64,000 nt of DNA from DTU015 sp012837895 (GCA_050952085.1 JBMNKH010000002.1:1-64000); one strand, 5' to 3'; counted from the stretch's first letter, positions 45,447-54,679 are shown. Notes: generated by a model from the sequence alone, not told the origin. Translations and numbers: made by a program.

Positions 45447-46490
45447 ATGTTGGAAAAAGAAAAAGCTCTGGAGTTGGCCGTTGCTCAGATTGAAAAGCAG
45501 TTTGGCAAAGGGTCAATAATGAGATACGGCGATGCTCCTCAGAAGATGGCGGTGGAGGTTATACCAACCGGTGCCCTGGCGCTGGATGTTGCCCTTGGAG
45601 TAGGGGGCATTCCCCGCGGGCGTATAGTAGAGATTTACGGTCCTGAAGGCTCAGGCAAGACTACCGTAGCTTTACATATCGTTGCAGAAGCACAGAAGGC
45701 CGGGGGAATTGCCGCATTTATTGATGCTGAGCACGCTTTGGATCCGGTATATGCCAGCAACCTCGGCGTTGATATTGAAAATCTGCTTATTTCCCAGCCT
45801 GACACCGGAGAGCAGGCGCTTGAAATTGTAGAGGCTTTAGTTAGAAGCGGTGCGGTAGATTGCATCGTTGTAGACTCAGTGGCAGCTTTATCTCCCCGCG
45901 CTGAAATCGAAGGCGAAATGGGCGATGCCCACGTAGGACTTCAAGCACGGCTTATGTCCCAAGCTCTGAGGAAACTTACTGCCGTGGTGTCTAAGTCGAA
46001 GTCAACGGCGATTTTCATAAACCAAGTGCGGGAGAAAATAGGTATCATGTTTGGAAATCCTGAGGTTACCCCCGGCGGAAGAGCCCTGAAATTCTACTCT
46101 TCTGTAAGGCTGGACGTAAGGAGAATCGAGAACCTGAAGCAAGGCACTGAGACAATAGGTGCCAGAACCAGGATAAGGGTTGTGAAGAACAAGTTAGCCC
46201 CGCCTTTCAAGGAAGCTGAAGTAGACATTATCTTCGGAGAGGGGATTTCCAAGGAAGGCTCTCTCTTGGATGTAGGCGTTGAGAAGGGTATCTTGACAAG
46301 GACGGGCACCTGGTATTCTTACGGGGACATCCGCCTTGGCCAGGGGAAAGAAAATGCCAGACAGTTTCTTAAGAACAATCCTGAAGTCAGCCAGGAGGTT
46401 GAAGCCAAGATTAGAGCCCTGCTAAACCCGGATAAGGCTGATACAGGAGATGCGGATGATGGCAAGTCCGGCAAACAGGGTAAGAAATAA
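45447..46490 (+). CDS. recA: Recombinase RecA
   Basis: 347 residues. Walker A GPEGSGKTT, Walker B VDCIVVDSVAAL, L1/L2 DNA loops and the FINQVREKIGIMFGNPE stretch are intact. It forms the strand-exchange filament and triggers the SOS response. ATG 45447 gives the family N-terminus MLEKEKALELAVAQIEKQFG; TAAGGAG is 11 bases upstream. The 3' end overlaps recX. Confidence 0.98.
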   Translation: MLEKEKALELAVAQIEKQFGKGSIMRYGDAPQKMAVEVIPTGALALDVALGVGGIPRGRIVEIYGPEGSGKTTVALHIVAEAQKAGGIAAFIDAEHALDPVYASNLGVDIENLLISQPDTGEQALEIVEALVRSGAVDCIVVDSVAALSPRAEIEGEMGDAHVGLQARLMSQALRKLTAVVSKSKSTAIFINQVREKIGIMFGNPEVTPGGRALKFYSSVRLDVRRIENLKQGTETIGARTRIRVVKNKLAPPFKEAEVDIIFGEGISKEGSLLDVGVEKGILTRTGTWYSYGDIRLGQGKENARQFLKNNPEVSQEVEAKIRALLNPDKADTGDADDGKSGKQGKK

Positions 46491-46950
46491 GACGCCGATG
46501 TATGCTGCCCTGAACATTTTGTCAAGGCGGCAAGTGAGCACAGGCCAAATGCGGTTTATGCTCTCGAAAAAAGGGTTTGCACCTGATGATATAAGGGAGT
46601 GTATCGGGAAACTTGAGGAATGGGGTTATCTTAACGATGTGGTGCTTGCCAGGAATATCGTAGAAGCGATTATTCGTAATAGTCCATGCGGTAAGAAACG
46701 CTGCTTATACGAGCTCGAGAAACGACAATTCGACAGGGATCTGGCAAAAACCGTGGTAGAAGAAGTATATTCTGAGTATGACGAACGGGAACTGGCACAT
46801 GCTGCAGCTAAGCAGTATGCACGAAACAAGACCGAATGGACCAACAGAGATAAGGAACGCCTGGCCCGGTGGCTATATGGCCGTGGATTTACTCATTCAA
46901 CCATATTCTCTGTAATCAGGACATTTGGCCAGGCAGGAGACTATGAGTAG
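46456..46950 (+). CDS. recX: RecA regulator RecX
   Basis: About 164 residues with three-helix RecX repeats (ALNILSRRQVSTGQMRFML, GYLNDVVLARNIVE, WLYGRGFTHSTIFSVI). It modulates RecA filaments. It starts inside recA (35-base overlap) with AGGAG six bases before ATG 46456, so recA and recX are coupled. Confidence 0.88.
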   Translation: MMASPANRVRNKTPMYAALNILSRRQVSTGQMRFMLSKKGFAPDDIRECIGKLEEWGYLNDVVLARNIVEAIIRNSPCGKKRCLYELEKRQFDRDLAKTVVEEVYSEYDERELAHAAAKQYARNKTEWTNRDKERLARWLYGRGFTHSTIFSVIRTFGQAGDYE

Positions 46951-47037
46951 CCGAACGAATGCTGGCTCTGCCTATGTTGATACCTGGGTACGTTTGTTGC
47001 GGAAGGATCCGGTAACTTGTGTTATGACACGTTAACA

Positions 47038-47055
47038 GATTGCGGCTGCGCAATC
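47038..47055. other. Small hairpin in the recX-rny gap
   Basis: GATTGCG/CGCAATC with a four-base loop, 87 bases after recX. No T run follows. It is part of the 239-base gap before rny, which otherwise holds the terminator-like stem at 47139. Confidence 0.35.
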
Positions 47056-47138
47056 GTGTGAATATTTGCAATAATCTACACCATAACTTCCTGTTGCATA
47101 TATAGGATCTTTACCAGGTAGACGGGGTTTTGACCAGT

Positions 47139-47165
47139 AAGCCGAGCGTGCTGCTCGGCTTTTTC
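47139..47165 (+). terminator. Intrinsic terminator upstream of rny
   Basis: The stem AAGCCGAGC/GCTCGGCTT with a short loop, followed by a T run. It ends 24 bases before rny, so it may stop the recA-recX transcript or act as an attenuator in the rny leader. Confidence 0.8.
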
Positions 47166-47189
47166 CACTTGCAGAGGAGGTGACAGGAA

Positions 47190-48719
47190 ATGCAGTATGT
47201 CTGGTATGTTGTAATGCTTGTTCTGGGTGCCTCGATAGGATACTTGCTTCGCAGGATCATCGGCGAAGCCAAGATAGCATCTGCTGAAACTGAAGCTCAG
47301 AGGATATTGGATCAGGCCATAAAAACGGCCGAAACCAAGCACAGGGAGATTGTACTCGAAGCCAGGGACAATGCTCAAAAGCTCAGGGCTGAGCTTGACA
47401 AGGAGTCCAGAGAAAGACGTCTTGAACTGCAGCGGTTGGAACGCAGGCTTATTAACAAGGAAGAAGGTCTAGACCGGAGGCAGGAATCCCTGAGCCGGAA
47501 GGAAGAGTCCCTGTCACGGCAGGAAAAATCACTTGCGCATAAACAGCGTGAACTTGAAGAATTGCACGAAATGTCCATCAAGGAACTTGAACGTATTTCA
47601 GGACTGTCGAGGGAAAGCGCTCGTGAGAGGATTCTCCAGGAAGTCAGGGAGACCCTTAAGGCAGAAACTGCGAGACTGATCAGGGATGCAGAAGATCAGG
47701 CAAAGGCAGAGGCTGAACGGAAGGCAAGGAGCATAATTGCCCTGGCTATTCAACGGTGTGCCGCCGACCATGTAGCAGAGAATACAGTGTCAGTAGTTGA
47801 ACTCCCCAACGACGAGATGAAAGGCAGGATTATCGGCAGGGAAGGCAGGAATATCCGTACCCTCGAAACTCTTACAGGTATTGAACTCATAATTGATGAT
47901 ACCCCTGAGGCAGTTATCCTGTCTGGCTTTGATCCTATCAGGCGGGAAGTGGCCAGGCTTGCCCTTGAAAGGCTTGTTGCTGACGGACGGATCCACCCGG
48001 CACGTATAGAGGAAATGGTGGAAAAGGCAGAAAAGGACGTAGAGGCAATCATAAAGCAAGAGGGCGAACAGGCAGCAATCCGTCTAAGCGTACACGGCCT
48101 TCACCCTGAACTCATAAAACTGCTGGGCAGGTTGAAGTTCAGGACGAGTTACGGCCAGAACGTGCTGAAACATTCGGTCGAGGTAGCTCAGCTAGCTGCA
48201 AACATGGCCGCAGAGATCGGTGCCGATGTGAATCTTGCCAAACGTGCAGGGCTCCTGCATGATATTGGGAAGGCAGTGGACCACGAAGTTGAAGGTTCTC
48301 ACGTAGGCATCGGGGTCAATTTGCTCAAGAGGTACAGGGAGTCCCAGGGTGTAATCAAGGCCATCGAAGCTCACCACGGCGATGTAGAGCCTCAGACTGT
48401 CGAAGCTTTCCTGGTAGCTGCAGCAGATGCTATATCCGCTGCACGTCCAGGTGCAAGAAGGGAAACCCTCGAGATGTATCTCAAACGGCTTGAGAAACTT
48501 GAGGAGATCGCCAATTCATTTGAAGGTGTAGAGAAGTCATACGCCATCCAGGCCGGCAGGGAGATCAGGATCATGGTCAAACCTGAGAGAATAGATGACC
48601 TGGGCGCAGTTACCCTTGTCCGGGATATAGTCAACAGGATCGAGAAGGAACTGGAATATCCTGGTCAGATTAAGGTTACTGTGATCAGGGAAACAAGGGC
48701 TGTGGGTTACGCCAAGTAG
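47190..48719 (+). CDS. rny: Ribonuclease Y
   Basis: 509 residues. N-terminal membrane anchor (VWYVVMLVLGASIGYLL), a long coiled coil (about 30-190, rich in Glu, Arg and Lys), a KH domain (GRIIGREGRNIRTLE) and an HD domain (LLHDIGKAVDHEVEGSH). It initiates mRNA decay at the membrane. AGAGGAGGTG precedes ATG 47190. First gene of the rny-ymdB-spoVS block. Confidence 0.96.
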   Translation: MQYVWYVVMLVLGASIGYLLRRIIGEAKIASAETEAQRILDQAIKTAETKHREIVLEARDNAQKLRAELDKESRERRLELQRLERRLINKEEGLDRRQESLSRKEESLSRQEKSLAHKQRELEELHEMSIKELERISGLSRESARERILQEVRETLKAETARLIRDAEDQAKAEAERKARSIIALAIQRCAADHVAENTVSVVELPNDEMKGRIIGREGRNIRTLETLTGIELIIDDTPEAVILSGFDPIRREVARLALERLVADGRIHPARIEEMVEKAEKDVEAIIKQEGEQAAIRLSVHGLHPELIKLLGRLKFRTSYGQNVLKHSVEVAQLAANMAAEIGADVNLAKRAGLLHDIGKAVDHEVEGSHVGIGVNLLKRYRESQGVIKAIEAHHGDVEPQTVEAFLVAAADAISAARPGARRETLEMYLKRLEKLEEIANSFEGVEKSYAIQAGREIRIMVKPERIDDLGAVTLVRDIVNRIEKELEYPGQIKVTVIRETRAVGYAK

Positions 48720-48727
48720 AAAATGCA

Positions 48728-48749
48728 GGGGCGCCGGTCCCGGCGCTCC
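48728..48749. terminator. GC-rich hairpin after rny
   Basis: GGGGCGCCGG/CCGGCGCTCC, immediately after the rny stop and without a T run. It is more likely a processing or stability stem than a strong terminator. Confidence 0.4.
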
Positions 48750-48775
48750 TGATGTCAAACACGGAGTATACAGCA

Positions 48776-49327
48776 ATGTCTGAGAAGAAAGAGAACAGGG
48801 AGAACAAAACAACGCACACAAGAATGCACAGTGGAGTATCTCACAACGAGATCGAAATACTTGCCGCACTGCTCGTGGCCTTTCCCCAGATATCAAGAGT
48901 CACTTTTGACCCGGAAAAGCGCATGCTAAGCATGGCGTTTTTGTGTGAAGGCCCAGTGAGCCAAGCTAAACGGAAGCAACTCCAATCGCTGTACCTTGAC
49001 TCAATAGATGTCTACAGGGCGCTCACAAACAAAGACATGAGTACGGTCAAGTGCTACTGGGAAACCATTGACCAGTTTCATTGTTTTCATGTGGAAAGGG
49101 ACGTGGCTTCCCTATCTACTGCTGAATTGAACCTGACAGCAACTTTGATTGCCGGGCAAGTCCAGCTGGTTTCAGATACAGATGAACCCTTTGCCGGTGA
49201 AGCTGAGTTTTCCTGGTCTGCAAAACTGCTCTTGCAGGAGATGCTGGAGCGAATCCGTGAACTGGAATGTCCAAGAACCCTGGTTGCCCTACGTGAAGGC
49301 GAAAAAGTAATCGTATTCCATAAGTGA
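48776..49327 (+). CDS. Unknown protein between rny and ymdB
   Basis: About 183 residues, soluble; a charged N-terminal tail (about 1-20, Lys/Glu/Asn-rich) is followed by a compact alpha/beta domain. No motif recognised. It lies within the normally contiguous rny-ymdB pair and only nine bases before ymdB, so a role linked to RNA turnover is a reasonable guess. ATG 48776 follows CGGAGT; ATG 48752 is an alternative that overlaps the edge of the hairpin. Confidence 0.65.
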   Translation: MSEKKENRENKTTHTRMHSGVSHNEIEILAALLVAFPQISRVTFDPEKRMLSMAFLCEGPVSQAKRKQLQSLYLDSIDVYRALTNKDMSTVKCYWETIDQFHCFHVERDVASLSTAELNLTATLIAGQVQLVSDTDEPFAGEAEFSWSAKLLLQEMLERIRELECPRTLVALREGEKVIVFHK

Positions 49328-49336
49328 GGTATACTG

Positions 49337-50116
49337 ATGAATCTGCTCTTTATCGGAGACGTATTTGGTTCTCCAGGCCGTTCGTTCCTAAAGGCTATGC
49401 TCCCGGAACTTACTGAGAAGTACCAGATCGATCTAACCATAGTAAATGGTGAGAACGCAGCAGGAGGAGCAGGCCTTACGGGGCCTGTGGCCCAAGAGTT
49501 GTTTTCCATGGGTGTAGATGTGATAACTTCGGGCAATCACATCTGGGATAAGAAAGAGATTTACCAGGTCATTGATGCTGAAGATAGGATCTTGCGACCC
49601 GCCAACTACCCGCCGGGTATCCCAGGTAAGGGATCAGGCATTTATACAGCCAGGGATGGTACGGCAGTAGGGATCATAAATGTGTGCGGCAGGGTATTTT
49701 CACCCCAGAGTTTCGACTGTCCTTTCAGGATCCTCGACGAGGAAATCGCAAGGCTAAGAGAGGTTACTCCAGTCGTGGTCGTAGACTTCCATGGGGAAGC
49801 GTCGTCCGAGAAAGTATCAGCCGGCTGGTATGTGGACGGAAGAGTCACTGCCCTTTTCGGGACGCATACCCATGTCCAGACCGCCGATGAGATCATCCTT
49901 CCCAAGGGCACAGCTTACATAACTGATGTAGGTATGACAGGCAGCTATGAAGGAGTTATCGGTGTCAAGCGAGAAGTAATAATAAAGAATTTTTTGGCGC
50001 AGTTGCCTGTCCGGCATGAGCCTGCTAAAGGAAAAAGGCAGTTATGCGCAGTGTACTGCGTCATAAACCCGTCAGGCAGAGCAGAGAGCATACAGCGTAT
50101 CATGATCAGGGAATGA
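49337..50116 (+). CDS. ymdB: YmdB-family metallophosphoesterase
   Basis: 259 residues. Calcineurin-like metal motifs are FIGDVFGSPGR, NGENAAGGAG, TSGNHIWDKKE, DFHGEASSEK and FGTHTHVQTADE. The YmdB family hydrolyses 2',3'-cyclic nucleotides and affects biofilm and motility decisions in Bacillus. It stands in its usual place downstream of rny. Confidence 0.93.
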   Translation: MNLLFIGDVFGSPGRSFLKAMLPELTEKYQIDLTIVNGENAAGGAGLTGPVAQELFSMGVDVITSGNHIWDKKEIYQVIDAEDRILRPANYPPGIPGKGSGIYTARDGTAVGIINVCGRVFSPQSFDCPFRILDEEIARLREVTPVVVVDFHGEASSEKVSAGWYVDGRVTALFGTHTHVQTADEIILPKGTAYITDVGMTGSYEGVIGVKREVIIKNFLAQLPVRHEPAKGKRQLCAVYCVINPSGRAESIQRIMIRE

Positions 50117-50136
50117 CAAGACCTTTCTGCCCAGGC

Positions 50137-50161
50137 CGGAACAAGCGATAGCTTCCAGAAT
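50137..50161 (+). promoter_or_regulatory. Possible sigma-H promoter of spoVS
   Basis: CGGAACA (50137-50143), 11 bases, then CCAGAAT (50155-50161) resembles the sigma-H consensus AGGAWWW and RNNGAAT with a few mismatches. Sigma-H control of spoVS is known in Bacillus. By-eye match only. Confidence 0.3.
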
Positions 50162-50279
50162 CGGAAAATTCTACTTGTCAAACGAGAGAATTGCCATTAG
50201 AATGGAAATACACCAAGATCCGGCAGTTTCATTGCTGTTTGCAGGCTGTTGACTGTCAGTTTAGCAGTATGGAGGGATA

Positions 50280-50585
50280 ATGTTGGGAGTAAGCAACATA
50301 GATCGGCGAGATACCACGTCTGTTGAAGTTCTCAAAGTTTCTTCCAAGTCAAGTCCCAATGCAGTCGCCGGTGCCCTGGCGGGTGTCATCAGGGAGAGGG
50401 GCTATGCCGAGATTCAAGGTATAGGCGCCGGTGCCATTAACCAGGCCATCAAAGCAGTGGCGATTGCACGGGGATTCGTAGCGCCAAGTGGAGTAGATCT
50501 CGTTTGTGTCCCGGCGTTTACTGACATCACAATAGACGGACAGGAACGAACAGCTATCAAACTTATAGTAACCTCACGGAATTAA
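50280..50585 (+). CDS. spoVS: Stage V sporulation protein S
   Basis: 101 residues. The body from VEVLKVSSKSSPNAVAGALA to the end is nearly invariant SpoVS, an Alba-like small nucleic-acid-binding protein needed for spore coat assembly and engulfment timing. It has about 15 extra residues at the N-terminus relative to the usual 86-aa form. GGAGGG is just upstream (four bases from ATG 50280, seven from TTG 50283). It supports a sporulating lifestyle, though SpoVS also occurs in non-spore-formers. Confidence 0.95.
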   Translation: MLGVSNIDRRDTTSVEVLKVSSKSSPNAVAGALAGVIRERGYAEIQGIGAGAINQAIKAVAIARGFVAPSGVDLVCVPAFTDITIDGQERTAIKLIVTSRN

Positions 50586-51524
50586 TTGAACCCAGATCAG
50601 TCTCAGTCGCAGCTTAATCAAAAATCTTATGTGACTTCTCCGGCTGAAGGATGCTTTAGCCGCAGGGGTCTTTATTGTTTTTTTTGCGACCTTCACATCC
50701 ATACTACTGCATCTGATGGCCACCTTACATCCGGTAATGTGGTTCAACACTCGCTTGCCTTGGGCCTAAGAGCTATTTCCATATGTGATCATGACACCAT
50801 GTCAGGCTATCTGGAGCTTGCAGGCATGTACACACCAGGCAAGCTGGGGATAATCAATGTCAACGGCCTCGAGGTGGTTCCAGGCATAGAGATAAACAGC
50901 AAATGGGAGCAAAGAGAATTGCACATCCTGGGGTATTTCGTTGACCCCTTAAGCAGCGGGTTCTCACAGCTACTTTCGGGCCTCAGGGATTCCCGGCTCC
51001 AGAGGGTACACGCCATGGTAGGGAAACTTGCTTCCCTTGGCATGCCCCTTGAAATCTCCAGGGTGTTGGAACTGTCCCAGGGTGATTCAATCGGCCGCCC
51101 CCATATTGCTGAAGTGATGGTGGAGAAAGGCTATGTGTCAAGTATAAAAGAAGCTTTCAGTCTTTATCTCGGCATGGGAAAACCCGCATATGTAGACAGG
51201 CGGCATCTAACCCCGGCTCAATCAATAGCTGCAATACGTGCGGCAGGAGGTATTGCAGTGTGGGCGCATCCAGGGGTAACAGGCGCCGACTGGCTTCTCA
51301 ATGAACTTATAGAGTCTGGCCTCCAAGGGATCGAAGTCTATCATCCTGAACACGACGATGAGGAGCAGCAGAAATACTTGGATATGGCGCGGGAAAACAG
51401 CTTGGCCGTTACCGGCGGCTCGGATTTCCATAGCATAACTTCGTCTGAAGGCGCAACCATAGGTGACTTCGGCATAACCTATGAAAACTTTGAAATCATG
51501 AAGCGTCTTGCGGCAGCACAATAA
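50586..51524 (+). CDS. PHP-domain phosphoesterase (RNase AM / YciV-like)
   Basis: 312 residues. PHP metal motifs are CDLHIHTTASDG, ICDHDTMSGYLE, GIEINSKW, VWAHPGVTG and TGGSDFHS. Relatives remove 5' nucleotides from short RNA or hydrolyse 3',5'-bisphosphonucleosides. It starts directly after spoVS (TTG 50586) and may be cotranscribed. The first about 30 residues look non-conserved, so the true start could be later. Confidence 0.85.
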   Translation: MNPDQSQSQLNQKSYVTSPAEGCFSRRGLYCFFCDLHIHTTASDGHLTSGNVVQHSLALGLRAISICDHDTMSGYLELAGMYTPGKLGIINVNGLEVVPGIEINSKWEQRELHILGYFVDPLSSGFSQLLSGLRDSRLQRVHAMVGKLASLGMPLEISRVLELSQGDSIGRPHIAEVMVEKGYVSSIKEAFSLYLGMGKPAYVDRRHLTPAQSIAAIRAAGGIAVWAHPGVTGADWLLNELIESGLQGIEVYHPEHDDEEQQKYLDMARENSLAVTGGSDFHSITSSEGATIGDFGITYENFEIMKRLAAAQ

Positions 51525-51704
51525 TCACTCCGGCACAAAGGGTGTTTCCGGATCATGGATTTCATCATGATATGGTTTCGGCTCCAAACTCAGCGCAGGC
51601 CGGCGTTTCCTTTTCCTTCGTTTAGGGCTCTTTTGGGCCTTTTTCGTTTCCTGGGTTTGCGATTCCGGTCGATGCACGGTTGGCACAGTGGGATCGTGTG
51701 ACAT
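51525..51704 (-). CDS. Small basic hypothetical protein
   Basis: 59 residues with a Lys/Arg-rich middle (KKAQKSPKRRKRKRRPA) and an acidic end (HDEIHDPETPFVPE). It lies downstream of the second acyl-CoA synthetase on the same strand. AAGGAGGT is present at 51720-51727 but 15 bases from ATG 51704, longer than usual. It may be real or a chance frame. Confidence 0.35.
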   Translation of the reverse strand: MSHDPTVPTVHRPESQTQETKKAQKSPKRRKRKRRPALSLEPKPYHDEIHDPETPFVPE

Positions 51705-51736
51705 GTGGACTAGGCACAGACCTCCTTGGATGCTGA

Positions 51737-51776
51737 TTGCAGGTAACCGGGCACATGGCCCGGCTACCCGCTGCAA
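51737..51776. terminator. Large hairpin after the second acyl-CoA synthetase
   Basis: The long stem has TTGCAG (51737-51742) paired with CTGCAA (51771-51776), enclosing GTAACCGGGC/GCCCGGCTAC with one mismatch and a small bulge. It lies 21 bases past the acyl-CoA synthetase stop. There is no T run on the minus strand. Confidence 0.5.
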
Positions 51777-51797
51777 ACCTACTAATGGCCTACCTAC

Positions 51798-53903
51798 TTA
51801 CGACGAAAGCTTGATTTTTATATCAAGCGCGCTCAGTCCCTTAGGATACGCAAAAACCGGGTTAATATCCAACTCGGATATCTGCGGGAAATCCCGGCAC
51901 AACTGGGCTACTCTGGCGATTGCTTCGCAGATAGCAGGGATGTCGTCGGCTTCGGCGCCTCTAAAGCCCTTTAGTATGGTATATGCTTTGGTCTCGGTTA
52001 TCATTTCTTCGACTTCACGCTTGGTGAGTCCTGAAGCTAACCTGAACGAGGCATCCTGAAGCAGGTTTACCAGGATTCCGCCTGAACCGAAGGCAACCAT
52101 TGGCCCGAAGGTGTGATCCTTGATCATTCCGATGATGATTTCGTCGCCCTTGGGCATCATCTTTTGGACTTCAACGCCGTAGATCTTGGCGTCAGGAGCT
52201 GCCTTCTTTGAATTCTCCATGATGGACCTAAAGGCGGCCCTTACTTCTTCCCCTGACTTGAGCCCGACTTTGACCCCGCCTATATCTGTCTTATGCATGA
52301 TATCAGGTGAAGAGATCTTCATGACTACAGGGAAGCCCATTTCCTGAGCGAATTTCTCCGCTTCTTCTTCTGAAGTAGCCAAGCGGGAAGGAGCTGCAGG
52401 AATCTTGTATGCTTCGGCTACCTCAGCAGCTTCCGGGCTGAGCAGCAGATCTCTACCGTCTGCCAGCACTTTATCGAAAATGGCCTGGACCTTTTCTTTA
52501 TCCACATCTTCGAAAGTCCATTCCTCTTGGTCTTGGACAGCTTCCTTTAGTTCAGCGTATTTAGCCATACCGATAAGGGTATGTATGCCTGGCTCAGGGA
52601 AAGCGTATGTGGGTACACCGTTTTCACTCAGGTAATTTACGGCTTTCTCCACTGCAAACCCACCGGTGAAGGCGGCAGTCACAGGTTTGTCCGGATACTT
52701 GCTTCTGGCTTCAACTATGACCTCTGCTACTTTGTTTACTTCGATGACAGCGGTAGGGGAGAGAAGCACTGTTGCGGCATCGACATTGGGATCGGCCAAG
52801 GCTGCATTGAGAGCGTTTTCATACCTGTCGTAGTGTGCGTCTCCGATAACGTCGATTGGGTTATGGATGTTGGCCATTGACGGCATGGTTTCTTTGAGGA
52901 AGTCCAGGGTGTTCTCGCTGAACTCGGCCATTTGCATGCCGCCCAGCTCGATTGAGTCGCTGGCAACAATTCCAGGCCCGCCGGAGTTGGTGATGACTGC
53001 CACACGCTTGCCCTTAGGGATGGGCTGTGTTGTGAAGGCGCTGGCCAGGTCGAAAAGCTCAGTCATGGTTGACGCCCTGAGTACACCCGCATGCTTGAAG
53101 GCGGTTTCATAAGCAGTGTCAGAACCTGCAAGCGCGCCGGTGTGGGATGATGCCGCCTTTGCGCCGGCTGCGCTGACCCCTGACTTAAGGATGATGACTG
53201 GTTTCCGCTTGGTGGCTTCCCTTGCAACCTCGATAAACTTGGGCCCGTCCACTATATCTTCGAGGTACAAGCAAATCACTTTGGTGTTTGGATCGTTAGC
53301 TGCGATTTCAATGAAGTCAGCTTCATTGAGGTCTGATTTGTTGCCGAAACTCACAAACTGGCTGAAACCTAAGCCGGTCTTAAGGCTCCAGTCCAAAATG
53401 GCCAAACACAGCGCGCCACTTTGGGAGATGAAAGCTATGTTGCCCTTGAGCGCCATGTTCTTGGCAAAGGTAGCGTTGAAAGGTGTGTGGGTGTCCATGA
53501 CACCGAGACAGTTCGGCCCGACGATTGTCATGTTGTACTTGCGGGCGACCGCCACCAGTTTTTCCTCAAGTTCGCGGCCTTCTTTTCCTACCTCTTTGAA
53601 CCCTGCAGTGATCACGATCATGTGCTTTACTCCGGCCTGACCGCATTCCTCTGCAACGGGAACTGATACCTTGGCCGGAACGCAGAGCACTGCCACGTCG
53701 ATAGGCTTCTTAACATCTACGATTGAGGGATATGCCTTGATCCCGCAAACTTCCGGGTCTTTGGGGTTAATAGGATAGATCTCGCCTTGAAATCCTGAGG
53801 ACTTCATGTTTTCAACAACTGCATTGCCAATCTTGCCTGGTGTGTTAGAGGCACCTATAATGGCTACAGATTGGGGACTCATAAGAGACATAAGCTTACT
53901 CAT
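51798..53903 (-). CDS. Acyl-CoA synthetase, ADP-forming, second paralogue
   Basis: 701 residues with the same domain order as the gene at 5084-7186: a CoA-binding Rossmann domain (SPQSVAIIGASNTPGK), a phosphohistidine motif ASSHTGALAGSDTAYE (His about 252) and a C-terminal ATP-grasp domain (FPVVMKISSPDIMHKTDIGGV). It forms ATP from acyl-CoA in the cytoplasm. The sequence is clearly diverged from the first paralogue, so substrate ranges probably differ. ATG 53903 has GAGGAAGGTG upstream; the frame opens at 53969 without a site. It is monocistronic or linked only to a small ORF. Confidence 0.92.
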   Translation of the reverse strand: MSKLMSLMSPQSVAIIGASNTPGKIGNAVVENMKSSGFQGEIYPINPKDPEVCGIKAYPSIVDVKKPIDVAVLCVPAKVSVPVAEECGQAGVKHMIVITAGFKEVGKEGRELEEKLVAVARKYNMTIVGPNCLGVMDTHTPFNATFAKNMALKGNIAFISQSGALCLAILDWSLKTGLGFSQFVSFGNKSDLNEADFIEIAANDPNTKVICLYLEDIVDGPKFIEVAREATKRKPVIILKSGVSAAGAKAASSHTGALAGSDTAYETAFKHAGVLRASTMTELFDLASAFTTQPIPKGKRVAVITNSGGPGIVASDSIELGGMQMAEFSENTLDFLKETMPSMANIHNPIDVIGDAHYDRYENALNAALADPNVDAATVLLSPTAVIEVNKVAEVIVEARSKYPDKPVTAAFTGGFAVEKAVNYLSENGVPTYAFPEPGIHTLIGMAKYAELKEAVQDQEEWTFEDVDKEKVQAIFDKVLADGRDLLLSPEAAEVAEAYKIPAAPSRLATSEEEAEKFAQEMGFPVVMKISSPDIMHKTDIGGVKVGLKSGEEVRAAFRSIMENSKKAAPDAKIYGVEVQKMMPKGDEIIIGMIKDHTFGPMVAFGSGGILVNLLQDASFRLASGLTKREVEEMITETKAYTILKGFRGAEADDIPAICEAIARVAQLCRDFPQISELDINPVFAYPKGLSALDIKIKLSS

Positions 53904-54097
53904 GTTGTTACTGCACCTTCCTCTAGCATTTATTGCACAAAGAAAGACCACCAAGCCTAAGTCTAACACAACTTATCTTTACCAGTAAACAAAGAGAGGC
54001 AAACTGACAAATGTGCCTTGGCTCAGCTATACCATTTTTTGTATGGTGTGGTATTATACGTATGGAGACTAATGGAAACATGGCTGGGGGAAGTGCA

Positions 54098-54679
54098 ATG
54101 GATGAAGTCTATTGGTCTGACGTAGGCGAGCGCCTTGGCCTCTCAAAATCCGTTATGAAAGAGATAAACGCCAGATTTGGGGCGATACTGGGAATCACCG
54201 CGTCTAACAAAGTGCCTAGAAGGGCTTTGGGTGCGATTTCCATGATTGTGATCATGCAGGAACAAGGGTTTTCAGATGATGAAATCACAGAAGCCCTCAT
54301 AGAAACCAAAGAAGGCCAGGGCTGGCCTGACATAGTCCTGGGCAGGATTAGGGAAGAAACGGTGTCGACGGCAACCAGTGAACTTGCATCTAGGATTGTG
54401 GAAATGCCTGATGATTCAGGGCGGTCGTGGCTGGGTTGCCTTGAGGAGATGGCGAGGGAGCAAAGGCGCGAGACATCTGTACAGGATATGATCTTGGATC
54501 TAAGGCGAGAGATTTGCACAAATACAGTCTCTGAAAAGGAGCAAATCCAGAGGCTGGTTCAAGTGGTTGAACGCCTTATTACAGAGGTCCGGGACTTAAG
54601 GTACGCGCTCGTCATGGCCGCTTCCAGGAAAGACAGGAAGAAGGGGCTCAAAGGACTGTCCAGATTGCTCAATCAGTGA
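54098..54679 (+). CDS. Hypothetical protein with helix-turn-helix-like N-terminus
   Basis: About 193 residues. The N-terminal half is helical (VGERLGLSKSVMKEINARFG, with GFSDDEITEALIET); the C-terminal half looks coiled-coil (EKEQIQRLVQVVERLITEV) and ends in a basic patch (RKDRKKGLKGL). No family recognised; it could be DNA-binding. ATG 54098 is preceded by GGGGGA. A TATTATAC box lies near 54051. The 3' end overlaps the convergent thiolase gene by 11 bases. Confidence 0.65.
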   Translation: MDEVYWSDVGERLGLSKSVMKEINARFGAILGITASNKVPRRALGAISMIVIMQEQGFSDDEITEALIETKEGQGWPDIVLGRIREETVSTATSELASRIVEMPDDSGRSWLGCLEEMAREQRRETSVQDMILDLRREICTNTVSEKEQIQRLVQVVERLITEVRDLRYALVMAASRKDRKKGLKGLSRLLNQ

